Shown: piece by piece, positions 15,947-24,161 of the stretch
Numbering within the stretch: the first letter of the stretch is position 1
Layout of the letters: the number at the start of each line of letters is the position of its first letter
Source of the DNA: an uncultured Eubacteriales bacterium
Lineage (GTDB): Bacteria; Bacillota; Clostridia; Oscillospirales; CAG-382
Assembly (NCBI GenBank): GCA_934444645.1
Contig: CAKSCV010000002.1
Coordinates: forward strand, 154,363-218,362
Direction: 5' to 3'
Length of the DNA: 64,000 nt
Program-made: the position numbers and the translations under genes
The notes under the pieces: model-generated
The model's input: the letters and a program-made list of their open reading frames with translations, nothing else
What the model was told of the DNA's origin: nothing
Databases searched by the model: none

Positions 15947-16585
15947 ATGGAAACAAAAACGCTCATCGCCTCCGACCTGTTGAAAATCAAAGCTGTCTTT
16001 CTCCGTCCCGAAGAACCGTTCACCTGGGCAAGCGGCATCAAAAGCCCGATTTATTGCGATAACCGCTTAACACTTACCGCGCCCGAAGTCCGAACCGATG
16101 TGGAAAATGCGCTTGCCGGTCTCATCCGCGAAAAATATCCGGACGCCGAAGTTCTCATGGGAACCTCGACTGCCGGTATTGCCCATGCCGCCATTACCGC
16201 ACACATTTTGAATCTGCCGATGGGATATGTCCGCAGCGGAGCTAAGGACCACGGCCGACAGAACCAAATCGAGGGCAAGCTCGAGAAAGGGCAGAAGGTC
16301 GTTGTGGTGGAGGATCTCATTTCGACCGGCGGCAGCGTGATCGAAGTGGTGAATGTGCTAAGAGAAGCCGGAGCGGACGTGCTCGGCATCGTTTCAATTT
16401 TCACTTACGGCATGAAAAAAGGCCTTGAAAGACTTGCCGAAGCAAATGTCGAAAACGTAAGTCTTACCGATTTCGATTGTGTGATCCGCGTGGCAGCAGA
16501 ACAAAAGTATATCAAACATGAGGATGTGGAACGTCTGACCGCCTTCCGCAATAATCCCACCGATGAATCGTGGATTCACGCATAG
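15947..16585 (+). CDS. pyrE: Orotate phosphoribosyltransferase
   Basis: 212 residues. The PRPP loop is V-V-V-V-E-D-L-I-S-T-G-G-S near 123-135; Y-V-R-S-G-A-K-D-H-G-R-Q supplies the flexible-loop residues. It makes OMP from orotate and PRPP, feeding PyrF. AAAGGAAAT precedes the ATG; the 47-nt gap to pyrF shows no terminator. Confidence 0.95.
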   Translation: METKTLIASDLLKIKAVFLRPEEPFTWASGIKSPIYCDNRLTLTAPEVRTDVENALAGLIREKYPDAEVLMGTSTAGIAHAAITAHILNLPMGYVRSGAKDHGRQNQIEGKLEKGQKVVVVEDLISTGGSVIEVVNVLREAGADVLGIVSIFTYGMKKGLERLAEANVENVSLTDFDCVIRVAAEQKYIKHEDVERLTAFRNNPTDESWIHA

Positions 16586-16608
16586 ACACATGAGAAAGGA
16601 ATTGTGCC

Positions 16609-17526
16609 ATGATCAAACATTTAATCGATATTCTTGACCTTTCTGAGGGGGAATTGGAGGAGTTGATTGAAAAAGCCTGCGATATCATCGCAAATCCGGC
16701 TGCATACAGCGAAAAGTGCCGCGGAAAGAAGCTTGCTACGCTGTTTTATGAACCATCCACCAGAACCCGTCTCAGCTTTGAAGCAGCCATGTATGAACTC
16801 GGCGGCAACGTCCTCGGCTTTTCGGAAGCCTCCAGCTCTTCGGCCTCCAAAGGCGAAAGCGTAGCCGACACGGCAAAAGTCGTTTCTCTGTATGCCGATA
16901 TCATCGCCATGCGCCACCCGAAAGAAGGCGCACCGCTTGTTGCTTCGATGAACGCCTCCGTTCCGGTGATCAATGCCGGCGACGGCGGCCACAACCATCC
17001 GACGCAAACGCTGGCTGATCTTCTCACCATTTACCGCGAAAAGGGACATTTTGACAACCTGACCGTCGGCTTCTGCGGCGACCTCAAATTCGGCCGTACC
17101 GTCCATTCGCTCATTTCCGCACTTTGTCGGTATTCCGGTATCGATTTCATTTTGATTTCGCCGGATGAGTTGCGTATTCCTGCCTATATCAAAACCGACG
17201 TTATCGGCAAAAACAACGTCAGCTGCCTTGAGACAGGCGATTTGATGTCGGTATTGCCGGATTTGGATATTCTGTACATGACGCGTGTGCAGAAAGAGCG
17301 CTTTTTCAACGAAGAGGATTATTTGCGCTTAAAGGACAGCTATATTTTAACACCGGATAAACTCGAAGATGCCAAAAGCGACCTTACCATCCTGCATCCG
17401 CTGCCGCGCGTCAATGAGATAAGCGTTGCGGTGGATAATGATCCGCGTGCGTGCTATTTCAAGCAAGCTGCAAACGGAAAGTATATGCGCATGGCATTGA
17501 TATTAAAGCTTTTGGGCATTGAATAA
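16609..17526 (+). CDS. pyrB: Aspartate carbamoyltransferase, catalytic subunit
   Basis: 305 residues. The carbamoyl-phosphate motif S-T-R-T-R-L-S-F is near residues 50-57, H-P-T-Q-T-L-A-D is near 130-137, and H-P-L-P-R is near 265. It commits carbamoyl phosphate to pyrimidines. It is followed directly by pyrI, so the holoenzyme is the allosteric catalytic/regulatory type rather than the unregulated trimer of Bacillus. No carAB is present in this operon. Confidence 0.97.
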   Translation: MIKHLIDILDLSEGELEELIEKACDIIANPAAYSEKCRGKKLATLFYEPSTRTRLSFEAAMYELGGNVLGFSEASSSSASKGESVADTAKVVSLYADIIAMRHPKEGAPLVASMNASVPVINAGDGGHNHPTQTLADLLTIYREKGHFDNLTVGFCGDLKFGRTVHSLISALCRYSGIDFILISPDELRIPAYIKTDVIGKNNVSCLETGDLMSVLPDLDILYMTRVQKERFFNEEDYLRLKDSYILTPDKLEDAKSDLTILHPLPRVNEISVAVDNDPRACYFKQAANGKYMRMALILKLLGIE

Positions 17527-17542
17527 GCCAAGGAGAACGGAT

Positions 17543-17968
17543 ATGAAAATCGACTCGATTATAAACGGCATTGTGATCGATCACATCACGGCCGGAAAAG
17601 GCATGGAAATCTATCGTCTGTTAGATCTTGATGCGACCGATTATTCGGTGGCACTCATCAAAAACGTGTCCAGCAGCAAAATGGGAAAAAAGGATATCAT
17701 CAAAATCGACGCACTGTTCGATATTGATATGAATGTCCTCGGTTATGTTGACCCGGATGTAACCGTCAATATCATCAAAGACGGCGTATTGGCGGAAAAG
17801 AAATCGCCGGAGCTTCCTGAAAAGCTTACCGATGTTATCAAGTGCTGCAATCCGCGCTGCATTACGACGTCCGAACAGGATCTTGCACACGTCTTCCGTT
17901 TGGTGGATCGGAAAAAGCGCGTTTATCGCTGCATTTATTGCGATTCGCGCGGGAAATTTACCTTTTAG
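17543..17968 (+). CDS. pyrI: Aspartate carbamoyltransferase, regulatory subunit
   Basis: 141 residues. The N-terminal nucleotide-effector domain starts M-K-I-D-S-I-I-N-G-I-V-I-D-H. The C-terminal zinc domain has C-N-P-R-C-I near residues 102-107 and C-I-Y-C near 130-133, the four zinc ligands that hold catalytic and regulatory subunits together. PyrI gives CTP/UTP feedback control. The ATG at 17543 follows AAGGAG; an upstream in-frame start lies within pyrB. Confidence 0.95.
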   Translation: MKIDSIINGIVIDHITAGKGMEIYRLLDLDATDYSVALIKNVSSSKMGKKDIIKIDALFDIDMNVLGYVDPDVTVNIIKDGVLAEKKSPELPEKLTDVIKCCNPRCITTSEQDLAHVFRLVDRKKRVYRCIYCDSRGKFTF

Positions 17969-17998
17969 AGGTTAAAGCGGAACGCAAGACAGAAACAG

Positions 17999-18037
17999 AG
18001 CACGGCAGAAACCGTTCGATTCGGCTTCTGCCGTGCT
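17999..18037. terminator. Bidirectional terminator after pyrI
   Basis: A 12-bp perfect stem AGCACGGCAGAA/TTCTGCCGTGCT continued by CCG/CGG near the loop; it is followed by TTATATTTTTATTT. It serves the pyr operon and the convergent gene ending at 18046. Confidence 0.85.
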
Positions 18038-18045
18038 TTATATTT

Positions 18046-19044
18046 TTATTTGTTTTTGAAGCAGCGCGAACACGGTTCGTATTTACCGCTGTCAACATCT
18101 GCTTGTGAAACCTCGACGAGATCCTTGCCTTTCAGATAGCTGCATCCGGCAAGATGGTATTTTTTGCCGTTTGCGGTTGCATAATAGACGCGCTTGTCGG
18201 GCGGTATCACAAAATCGTCGTCTGAAGAGGCTTTCGGCGGCTGTTCCGTTTGCGGCACAGCGTTTGCGGAAGACGGTGTTTCCGGCGTCTTGGGTGCGTT
18301 CTCGGCGGAAGCTTCGGCTTGAGCCGGTGAATTGTCGGGCACTGTTTCGGAAACGATTTTGTCGGATGGTGTTTGGGCTGGAACGGTTTTGTCGGACGCT
18401 GCTTCGTCGACGGATTTTGTGTCAGAGTTTAGCGCGCCGGCAGCAACAGCGGTTTGTTTTTGATCGTTTGGCAACATACCGGGATCAATCGTAACCGAGC
18501 CGATTCGGACAAAGCCGAAACCGGGGATGACCAAAAACTTGAAGATGAGAACGCAAAGCAAAAACTGGAACAGGAAGGTTGCTGCAATGGCAAAAAGCGC
18601 ATGAAACTTGAAAAAATTGTATAGCAGACCGCGCCGGTTGATGTCAATCAAATGATAGGCAAACTCTGCCGCAGCAAATTCTTCGTTCGGTGAGCCGTGA
18701 AGGACTTTTTCGGTGCGGTTTTTGACGCAGTAAATTCTGCCAAGCTCCAAGGCAAGCAGCTTGATAAATTCCTCGTCGGAAATATCCGCGCGGACAAATA
18801 CAATACGGTGTTCGCGGTCGGTGAAGGTGAAAGAATCGACCGTGTGCGCAAGCTGCTCGACCCCAAGAACCTCCATTAAGTGTTTGGTCTGGGCGGACAT
18901 GGAGACGGCGCTGTAGCGGATGACCATGTAGCCTTCTGTATTGAGAACGCCTTTGAGCGTATCAGGCGTTACGGAGGAAAGCTCATGCTTTTCGATGGTT
19001 TCTTTGGCAAGCACTTTCATGTCGCCGAAACGAGCTTTTTTCAT
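18046..19044 (-). CDS. Membrane protein with degenerate ImmA/IrrE-like N-domain and C-terminal Cys-rich (Ada-like) domain
   Basis: 332 residues; I do not recognise a characterised homologue. Residues about 1-135 end in L-A-L-E-L-G-R-I...P-N-E-E-F-A-A-A-E-F-A-Y-H-L, the order seen in ImmA/IrrE-type peptidases, but the zinc motif H-E-x-x-H is absent, so catalysis is doubtful. One or two tight hydrophobic spans lie at about 148-173. A Pro/Ala/Ser/Glu-rich linker of about 90 residues follows. The tail Y-H-L-A-G-C-S-Y-L-K...C-S-R-C-F (His, then C and CxxC) matches the small metal-binding domain attached to many secreted nucleases. It starts 5 nt after the GH78 stop without a clear ribosome-binding site, so it is probably translated by coupling. 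Confidence 0.6.
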   Translation of the reverse strand: MKKARFGDMKVLAKETIEKHELSSVTPDTLKGVLNTEGYMVIRYSAVSMSAQTKHLMEVLGVEQLAHTVDSFTFTDREHRIVFVRADISDEEFIKLLALELGRIYCVKNRTEKVLHGSPNEEFAAAEFAYHLIDINRRGLLYNFFKFHALFAIAATFLFQFLLCVLIFKFLVIPGFGFVRIGSVTIDPGMLPNDQKQTAVAAGALNSDTKSVDEAASDKTVPAQTPSDKIVSETVPDNSPAQAEASAENAPKTPETPSSANAVPQTEQPPKASSDDDFVIPPDKRVYYATANGKKYHLAGCSYLKGKDLVEVSQADVDSGKYEPCSRCFKNK

Positions 19045-19049
19045 GGCAC

Positions 19050-21197
19050 TTAAAACCAATATGTTCCGGCAGGAACCGTATGCGTTTTCCCGTCAATGAC
19101 AAGCTCCGCCTCTACGGGAACCGTGATCTCATAGCGTGTCTTTCCGTCTTTGTGATACCATTTGGAGGAAACCGTGCCGTGGCGCGTGTCGATCGAGGCA
19201 AACAGCGAACCGATACGCTTGTCCGCCAGCGGTGCCACACACACCTTGGAAAAACCGGCTCCGTCTTCGGGAATCTGAATGCCGCAGGCTTTGCCGTATA
19301 TCCAATCGCCTACCGCACCGTAGGCATAGTGATTGAAGGAGTTCATGTCTTTGCTCCAAACCTTGCCTTGTTCATTGATGCCGTCCCAATGCTCCCACAT
19401 GGTGGTGGCACCGAGACTCACCGAGAATAACCACGACGGATAGCTTGTCTGCAGTAAAAGCGTGTAGGCGAGCTCCGTATAGCCGTTGTCACTGAGCGCA
19501 TGAAGCAGAAACGGTGTTCCCACAAAGCCGGTGGTCAGGTGGTCGCCGCTTTCATGGATCATATCCGCAAGACCTTTTGCCGTTTTCACCGGATTTTCGG
19601 CAAGACCGAAATATAATGCAAGCACGTGTTCGGTTTGCGTGCGATATTCGTCGGAAAAATCGGCATGAAATTTGTTCTTTGCCTCTTCATGCAGCACACG
19701 GTAGCGGCTGCCGTCACGTCCAAGTACTTCGTAAGCCTTGGCAAGAAGCTCTAAGTCATAGGCGAGAAAAGCCTCTGCAATCAATTCCGTGCGCGTCGAA
19801 CCGGTATAGCTGCCTGCCGGCGCATCAATGCCGAGCCAGTCTCCGAAATGGTGATTGTAGCCCTCTTTCAGAACGGTTTCCATAAAAGTTGTCATGGAAG
19901 CAAGCTGCCGCTCAAGAAGAGCCTTGTCGCCGTAGGTCATATACACCTGCCACGGAACGATAATGGCCGCATCCGACCACGCTTCGGCACTGGTCGTTCC
20001 GCCGAAGCAGTTGGGAACAATCATGCCGATTTTGCCGTTCATGTCGATTTCGGCGGCAATGTCGCCCATCCATTTTTTGTAAAAGCGTTCGGTGTCGAAG
20101 TTGTAGGTCGCGGTTTTTGCAAAAACCTCCGCATCGCCGGTCCAGCCGAGCCGTTCATCTCTCTGCGGACAATCGGTCGGCACATCAAGAAAGTTGCATT
20201 TCTGTCCCCAGAAAATGTTGGAAAAGAGCTGATTTAAGTTTTTATCCGAGCTGATAAGTGTTCCGGTTTTTTTGATGTCCGAATACACGGCAATGGCCGT
20301 AAAGCAATCTGACGAGAAGGGGACAGACGCCGGAAATTCGTCAATGCGGATGTAGCGGAATCCGTAGAAGGTCAGATGCGGCTTATAAGACTGTGCGCCG
20401 TCCTTGCAGGTATAGATATACTGACACTTGGCACTGCGGTAGTTTTCGTTATAGAAATTGCCGTCCTTGTCAAGAATTTCGGCAAACGACAGCGACAGTT
20501 TTTCACCGGCTTTTGCATCAGGAAAGGAAATTGCCGGATAGCCGGTCAGATTCTGTCCGAAATCGAGCACGGTTTCGCCTTTAGGCGTGGTGATGACCGC
20601 AATCGGCGCAAGGTGCTCATGCTCGACGATTTTTTCGCCCTCTTGGGGAATCAGCGTTTCGGTTCCGGCTTCCGTGTCCACCGTGACCGGAACGAATTCG
20701 TTCGGCTCGATGCGCGCGTCATAAATCTCGCCGTCGTAGATGTCGGAGAATTCCACGGCACTTTTACCGCACATCCAGCTTCCGTCGGTCTCGATTTCTT
20801 CGGTTTTTCCGTCTGCATAGGTGAGCGTTAAGCACGCGATGATCTCTGCGTCCCAAGCCGAATCGCGCACGGCAGCGTCGTGCTGCCGGATAATGCGGCC
20901 ATGATACCAGCCCTCGGCAAGCGTCACGTCAAGCGTGTTTTTGCCGTTTTGGATAAACTCCGTCACATCGTATGTCTGCACCTGCAAACGTTTTTTGTAG
21001 GTTGTCCAGCCGGGTGCCAAGATATAATCGCCGACACGCTTGCCGTCGATTTCGGCATAGTATACGCCTTTGCCCGTGATTTCGAGAAGTGCCTTTTCCG
21101 GCTTTTGCACCGATTCAAATTCTTTGCGGAACAGCGGACAAATTCCGTTTCCGCCTGCGGCAAAATCCGCTTTAATCCAATGCTTGTTTTTTAACAT
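19050..21197 (-). CDS. Alpha-L-rhamnosidase, GH78 family
   Basis: 715 residues. Order: N-terminal beta domain, Bac_rhamnosid region, then the (alpha/alpha)6 catalytic barrel and a C-terminal beta domain. The GH78 catalytic signature D-C-P-Q-R-D-E-R-L-G-W-T-G-D-A-E is near residues 335-350, including the general acid. It would release L-rhamnose from plant glycosides, pectin fragments or flavonoids. No signal peptide is present, so it acts on imported oligosaccharides. The ATG at 21197 has AAGGAG 8 nt upstream. Confidence 0.92.
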   Translation of the reverse strand: MLKNKHWIKADFAAGGNGICPLFRKEFESVQKPEKALLEITGKGVYYAEIDGKRVGDYILAPGWTTYKKRLQVQTYDVTEFIQNGKNTLDVTLAEGWYHGRIIRQHDAAVRDSAWDAEIIACLTLTYADGKTEEIETDGSWMCGKSAVEFSDIYDGEIYDARIEPNEFVPVTVDTEAGTETLIPQEGEKIVEHEHLAPIAVITTPKGETVLDFGQNLTGYPAISFPDAKAGEKLSLSFAEILDKDGNFYNENYRSAKCQYIYTCKDGAQSYKPHLTFYGFRYIRIDEFPASVPFSSDCFTAIAVYSDIKKTGTLISSDKNLNQLFSNIFWGQKCNFLDVPTDCPQRDERLGWTGDAEVFAKTATYNFDTERFYKKWMGDIAAEIDMNGKIGMIVPNCFGGTTSAEAWSDAAIIVPWQVYMTYGDKALLERQLASMTTFMETVLKEGYNHHFGDWLGIDAPAGSYTGSTRTELIAEAFLAYDLELLAKAYEVLGRDGSRYRVLHEEAKNKFHADFSDEYRTQTEHVLALYFGLAENPVKTAKGLADMIHESGDHLTTGFVGTPFLLHALSDNGYTELAYTLLLQTSYPSWLFSVSLGATTMWEHWDGINEQGKVWSKDMNSFNHYAYGAVGDWIYGKACGIQIPEDGAGFSKVCVAPLADKRIGSLFASIDTRHGTVSSKWYHKDGKTRYEITVPVEAELVIDGKTHTVPAGTYWF

Positions 21198-21242
21198 AAA
21201 TATAGCTCCTTCAAAAGGAATTTGAACATATCTTTCATCGAC

Positions 21243-21271
21243 ATTATAATCAATTCTTTGTGTAATGTCAA
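21243..21271 (-). promoter_or_regulatory. Promoter of the GH78 gene
   Basis: A perfect consensus on the minus strand: TTGACA (21271-21266), 17-nt spacer, TATAAT (21248-21243). Confidence 0.88.
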
Positions 21272-21321
21272 GAATAAACAACCGTATTTTTGCATAAAAT
21301 GCGAAGTTTCGCGAAAACGGC

Positions 21322-21350
21322 TTGCAATTTCCGGAAATGTGTGATACAAT
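21322..21350 (+). promoter_or_regulatory. Promoter of the ybaK-esterase pair
   Basis: TTGCAA (21322-21327), 17-nt spacer, TACAAT (21345-21350), diverging from the GH78 promoter. Confidence 0.7.
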
Positions 21351-21385
21351 CAAGGCGTATTTTTTAGAAAGGCAAAATCAAAGCT

Positions 21386-21883
21386 ATGCACAAAATTCAG
21401 AAAACCAACGCCATGCGGCAGCTGGATGCTGCCGGCATTCCGTATGAGGCCAAAGAATATGAATACGACGAAAACGACCTGTCGGGACTGCATATCGCCA
21501 AAAGCATCGGCCTTGACCCGGATATCGTGTTCAAAACTCTTGTCGCCCGCGGCGATAAAACGCCGTATATTGTATTCTGCATTCCGTGTGCCTATGAGCT
21601 TGACTTGAAAAAATGTGCTAAGATTACCGGCAATAAGCGGATTGAGTTGGTGGCCGTTAAGGAACTGCTAAACCTTACCGGCTATATCCGCGGCGGCTGT
21701 TCGCCGATCGGCATGAAAAAGAGCTTCCCGACCTATATCGACGAAACAGCACTGCTGTTTGATAAGATAATCGTCAGTGCCGGCGTGCGCGGAATCCAAC
21801 TTTATCTTGATCCGAAAACGCTTATGGAATTTCTCCATGCCGAAACCGGCGATCTTACCGAATTCACCGAAATTTCCGATTGA
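21386..21883 (+). CDS. ybaK: Cys-tRNA(Pro)/Cys-tRNA(Cys) deacylase (YbaK/EbsC)
   Basis: 165 residues, full length. The YbaK fold is shown by V-F-K-T-L-V-A-R-G-D near 45-54 (catalytic Lys), G-Y-I-R-G-G-C-S-P-I-G near 97-107 and S-A-G-V-R-G near 131-136. It hydrolyses mischarged Cys-tRNA(Pro) in the cytoplasm. It is followed after 33 nt by the esterase gene, with which it probably shares a transcript although no functional link is apparent. Confidence 0.93.
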   Translation: MHKIQKTNAMRQLDAAGIPYEAKEYEYDENDLSGLHIAKSIGLDPDIVFKTLVARGDKTPYIVFCIPCAYELDLKKCAKITGNKRIELVAVKELLNLTGYIRGGCSPIGMKKSFPTYIDETALLFDKIIVSAGVRGIQLYLDPKTLMEFLHAETGDLTEFTEISD

Positions 21884-21916
21884 AAATCCAATAAAAACCG
21901 AACGGAGGAAACGACA

Positions 21917-22966
21917 ATGACTGAAATCATGAAGCTTGTCGAAGAGCGCAACCTGCCTGAAATTCCGAAAGACCGCGAACAAATCAAACAAATCCTGCAA
22001 GAGGAGATCTACGGCTTTCTGCCGCCTGCGCCCGATGAAATGTCCTTCACCGAGGATAAAGTCATTGATACGCGTTTTCCGGCGCGCGCCGTGCTTCGCA
22101 GAATGTATGCACACGTGCGTATCGGCGAACGGATCTTCAATATTCCGTTTTATACAGCGTTCCATACCGACGGGAAAAAGCGTCCGTTCTTTATCCATAA
22201 TAATTTCCGCCCGAATACACCGGATATCTATATGCCGGTCGAAGAAATTCTCGATAACGGTTTCGACCTGCTGTCGCTCTGCTATACCGATGTTTCCTCC
22301 GACGACGGCGATTTTACGACCGGCCTTGCCGATATTTTCATCGGCAGCGAACCGCGGAAACCGAACACCTGCGGAAAGATCATGCTGTGGGCGTGGGCGG
22401 CTATGCGCGTGATGGATTATGCCATGACCTGCCCGAATCTCGACCATGAAAACGGTGCTGTCATCGGCCATTCCAGACTCGGAAAGACCGCGCTTGTAAC
22501 GGCCATGATGGATACGCGCTTCAAATTCGCATTTTCAAACAATGCCGGCTGCTGCGGCGATGCCTTTGTGCGCGGAAAGAAGGGCGAACAGATTGCCGAT
22601 ATCACACGTGCTTTCCCGTTCTGGTTCTGTGAAAACCTAAAAAAATATGCCGGACATCATGAGGCCATGCCGTTTGACCAGCATTTTCTGCTTGCGTCGA
22701 TCGCACCGCGCTTTGTGTACGTTGCGTCCAGCAGCCTCGATTCGTGGGCAGATCCTAAGACCCAGTATCTGACCTGTGCTGCCGTAAGCGATTATTTCGA
22801 AAAACGCGGCGTAACCGGCTTTGTCCATCCCGACCGCTTCCCGGATCTGCCGGAAAGCTTCCATGAAGGGCATATCGGGTATCATATCAAGGACGGCGAT
22901 CATTTCCTGTCGAGACGCGATTGGAACGAGTATATGAAATATTTCAAAGCACATTTGAATGACTGA
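21917..22966 (+). CDS. CE15-like (glucuronoyl esterase family) alpha/beta hydrolase
   Basis: 349 residues. The nucleophile elbow G-H-S-R-L-G-K near residues 185-191 plus the following S-N-N-A-G-C-C-G-D-A segment are the pattern of carbohydrate esterase family 15, which cleaves ester bonds of glucuronic acid in xylan or lignin. The likely catalytic His lies in the D-G-D-H-F segment near 330. CE15 enzymes are normally secreted; this one lacks a signal peptide, so it may act on imported oligosaccharide esters. GGAGG precedes the ATG. Confidence 0.78.
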   Translation: MTEIMKLVEERNLPEIPKDREQIKQILQEEIYGFLPPAPDEMSFTEDKVIDTRFPARAVLRRMYAHVRIGERIFNIPFYTAFHTDGKKRPFFIHNNFRPNTPDIYMPVEEILDNGFDLLSLCYTDVSSDDGDFTTGLADIFIGSEPRKPNTCGKIMLWAWAAMRVMDYAMTCPNLDHENGAVIGHSRLGKTALVTAMMDTRFKFAFSNNAGCCGDAFVRGKKGEQIADITRAFPFWFCENLKKYAGHHEAMPFDQHFLLASIAPRFVYVASSSLDSWADPKTQYLTCAAVSDYFEKRGVTGFVHPDRFPDLPESFHEGHIGYHIKDGDHFLSRRDWNEYMKYFKAHLND

Positions 22967-22983
22967 GTTTTTTAGAATGCAGC

Positions 22984-23023
22984 AAAGAGGCTGACGCGGG
23001 AACAAATCCCGGTCGGCCTCTTT
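22984..23023. terminator. Bidirectional terminator between the CE15-like and AraC genes
   Basis: AAAGAGGC/GCCTCTTT arms extended by TGAC/GTC and GCGGG/CCCG near the loop, with T runs on both sides, between convergent genes. Confidence 0.8.
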
Positions 23024-23041
23024 TGTGTTGCTGTATTGCGC

Positions 23042-23890
23042 TTAGATTTTCACCTTTGTAATATTCGGTTCCGCGCCGAAATCGACCGTCTGCATACGCT
23101 TTCGGTAGCGAAGCGGCGACTCGCCGCACCGCCGCTTGAAGTAGCGCGAAAAATAAAATTGGTCGCAAAAACCGAATGCTTCGCTGATCTCGTTGACGGA
23201 TAAATCCGTGCAGAGCAGCTTGCGTTGGGCGGAATACATGATAAGATCGTCAATATACTGTCCCACCGTCCGTCCGGTCTGTTCCTTAAACGCTTTGGTA
23301 AGCGTGCTGACAGAAACAAACCCATTTTCCGCAACCTGCGAAATGTTTAACTTTACCGACAGATTCGCACGAATGTATTTCATGGCGTTCTGCACAAGCG
23401 GCGTATAGTGATCGTTGTCGTCAAAGCCGATTTTATAGGCTTCGATCATGTCGGAAAGGACTCCGGCAATGCGTCCTTTTAACAGCACCATGTCTGCAAA
23501 GCGGTCGGATTCGTAGAGCTTGTGCAGCTCTTCGGTCTGCTTTTCGGAATAGGGAAGACTTGCAATCTGCTTGCAGGACAGCATCAAATCAAACCCATCC
23601 GGTTTGAATAAATTGATGTGAAAAAACAGCTTTTGTACCGACGGCGACCCTTCAAAATCGTATAATAAGCCGGTCGGAATCAAATAGACGTTTCCCGGCT
23701 CTAAAAACACGTCGCCGCACGCGGTTTTGAGATGCGCCCGGCCGCTTTCAACAAAATAGATGCGCGAATATGGCGAACAGACCTTTTCGCTGTGCCAGGT
23801 GTCGTCGGTGTGAACATAGCCGCTTTCGCCGAAAAACAGATCGTAGTCGTTCATGCGGCTGATAAGCAAATCGTTTGTGTAGACGTACAA
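23042..23890 (-). CDS. AraC family transcriptional regulator
   Basis: 282 residues from a TTG start at 23890, chosen because AAGGAGG ends exactly 8 nt before it and the upstream frame has no site. The N-terminal AraC-type cupin has R-I-Y-F-V-E-S-G-R-A-H-L and P-G-N-V-Y-L-I-P segments. The C-terminal double helix-turn-helix ends with F-Y-F-S-R-Y-F-K-R-R-C-G-E-S-P-L-R-Y-R. It probably responds to a sugar. It diverges from the glycogen operon and converges on the CE15-like gene; which of them it controls is not shown. Confidence 0.87.
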   Translation of the reverse strand: MYVYTNDLLISRMNDYDLFFGESGYVHTDDTWHSEKVCSPYSRIYFVESGRAHLKTACGDVFLEPGNVYLIPTGLLYDFEGSPSVQKLFFHINLFKPDGFDLMLSCKQIASLPYSEKQTEELHKLYESDRFADMVLLKGRIAGVLSDMIEAYKIGFDDNDHYTPLVQNAMKYIRANLSVKLNISQVAENGFVSVSTLTKAFKEQTGRTVGQYIDDLIMYSAQRKLLCTDLSVNEISEAFGFCDQFYFSRYFKRRCGESPLRYRKRMQTVDFGAEPNITKVKI

Positions 23891-23921
23891 AAAATGCACC
23901 TCCTTCACGGATTTCTTTATC

Positions 23922-23950
23922 AGTATAAACCAAATAAATGACGATGTCAA
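23922..23950 (-). promoter_or_regulatory. Promoter of the AraC gene at 23.0 kb
   Basis: Minus strand: TTGACA (23950-23945), 17-nt spacer, TATACT (23927-23922). Confidence 0.85.
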
Positions 23951-23974
23951 GCGCGGTTTTTGTTGAATTGTCGG

Positions 23975-24000
23975 AAAACAGCAAAAGCTTTTGCTGTTTT
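23975..24000. repeat. 26-bp perfect palindrome in the AraC/glgB divergent region
   Basis: Arms AAAACAGCAAAAG/CTTTTGCTGTTTT meet without a spacer. It lies 25 bp upstream of the AraC -35 and 89 bp upstream of the glgB -35. It resembles a terminator with T tails on both strands, yet no gene ends here, so an operator or a small-RNA terminator is possible. Confidence 0.7.
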
Positions 24001-24088
24001 TTGTCAGGATTACACATATAATTTACATGACAAATCAAAAATTTAAGATTGTTGCACAAAAAATTCATTCTTTTTTTCGTTAGGCAGT

Positions 24089-24117
24089 TGAAATGATTCT
24101 GAAATCGTGCTATACTA
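24089..24117 (+). promoter_or_regulatory. Promoter of the glycogen operon
   Basis: TTGAAA (24089-24094), 17-nt spacer, TATACT (24112-24117), 45 nt before the glgB ATG. Confidence 0.8.
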
Positions 24118-24161
24118 AATATAATAAAAAATCCATAATTCCCGGCGAAAGGAAATAAATC

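Noticed and set aside
21668..22471. Minus-strand open frame of 267 codons opposite ybaK and the CE15-like gene
   Set aside because: Crosses two real genes and their gap; no start signal or recognisable domain.
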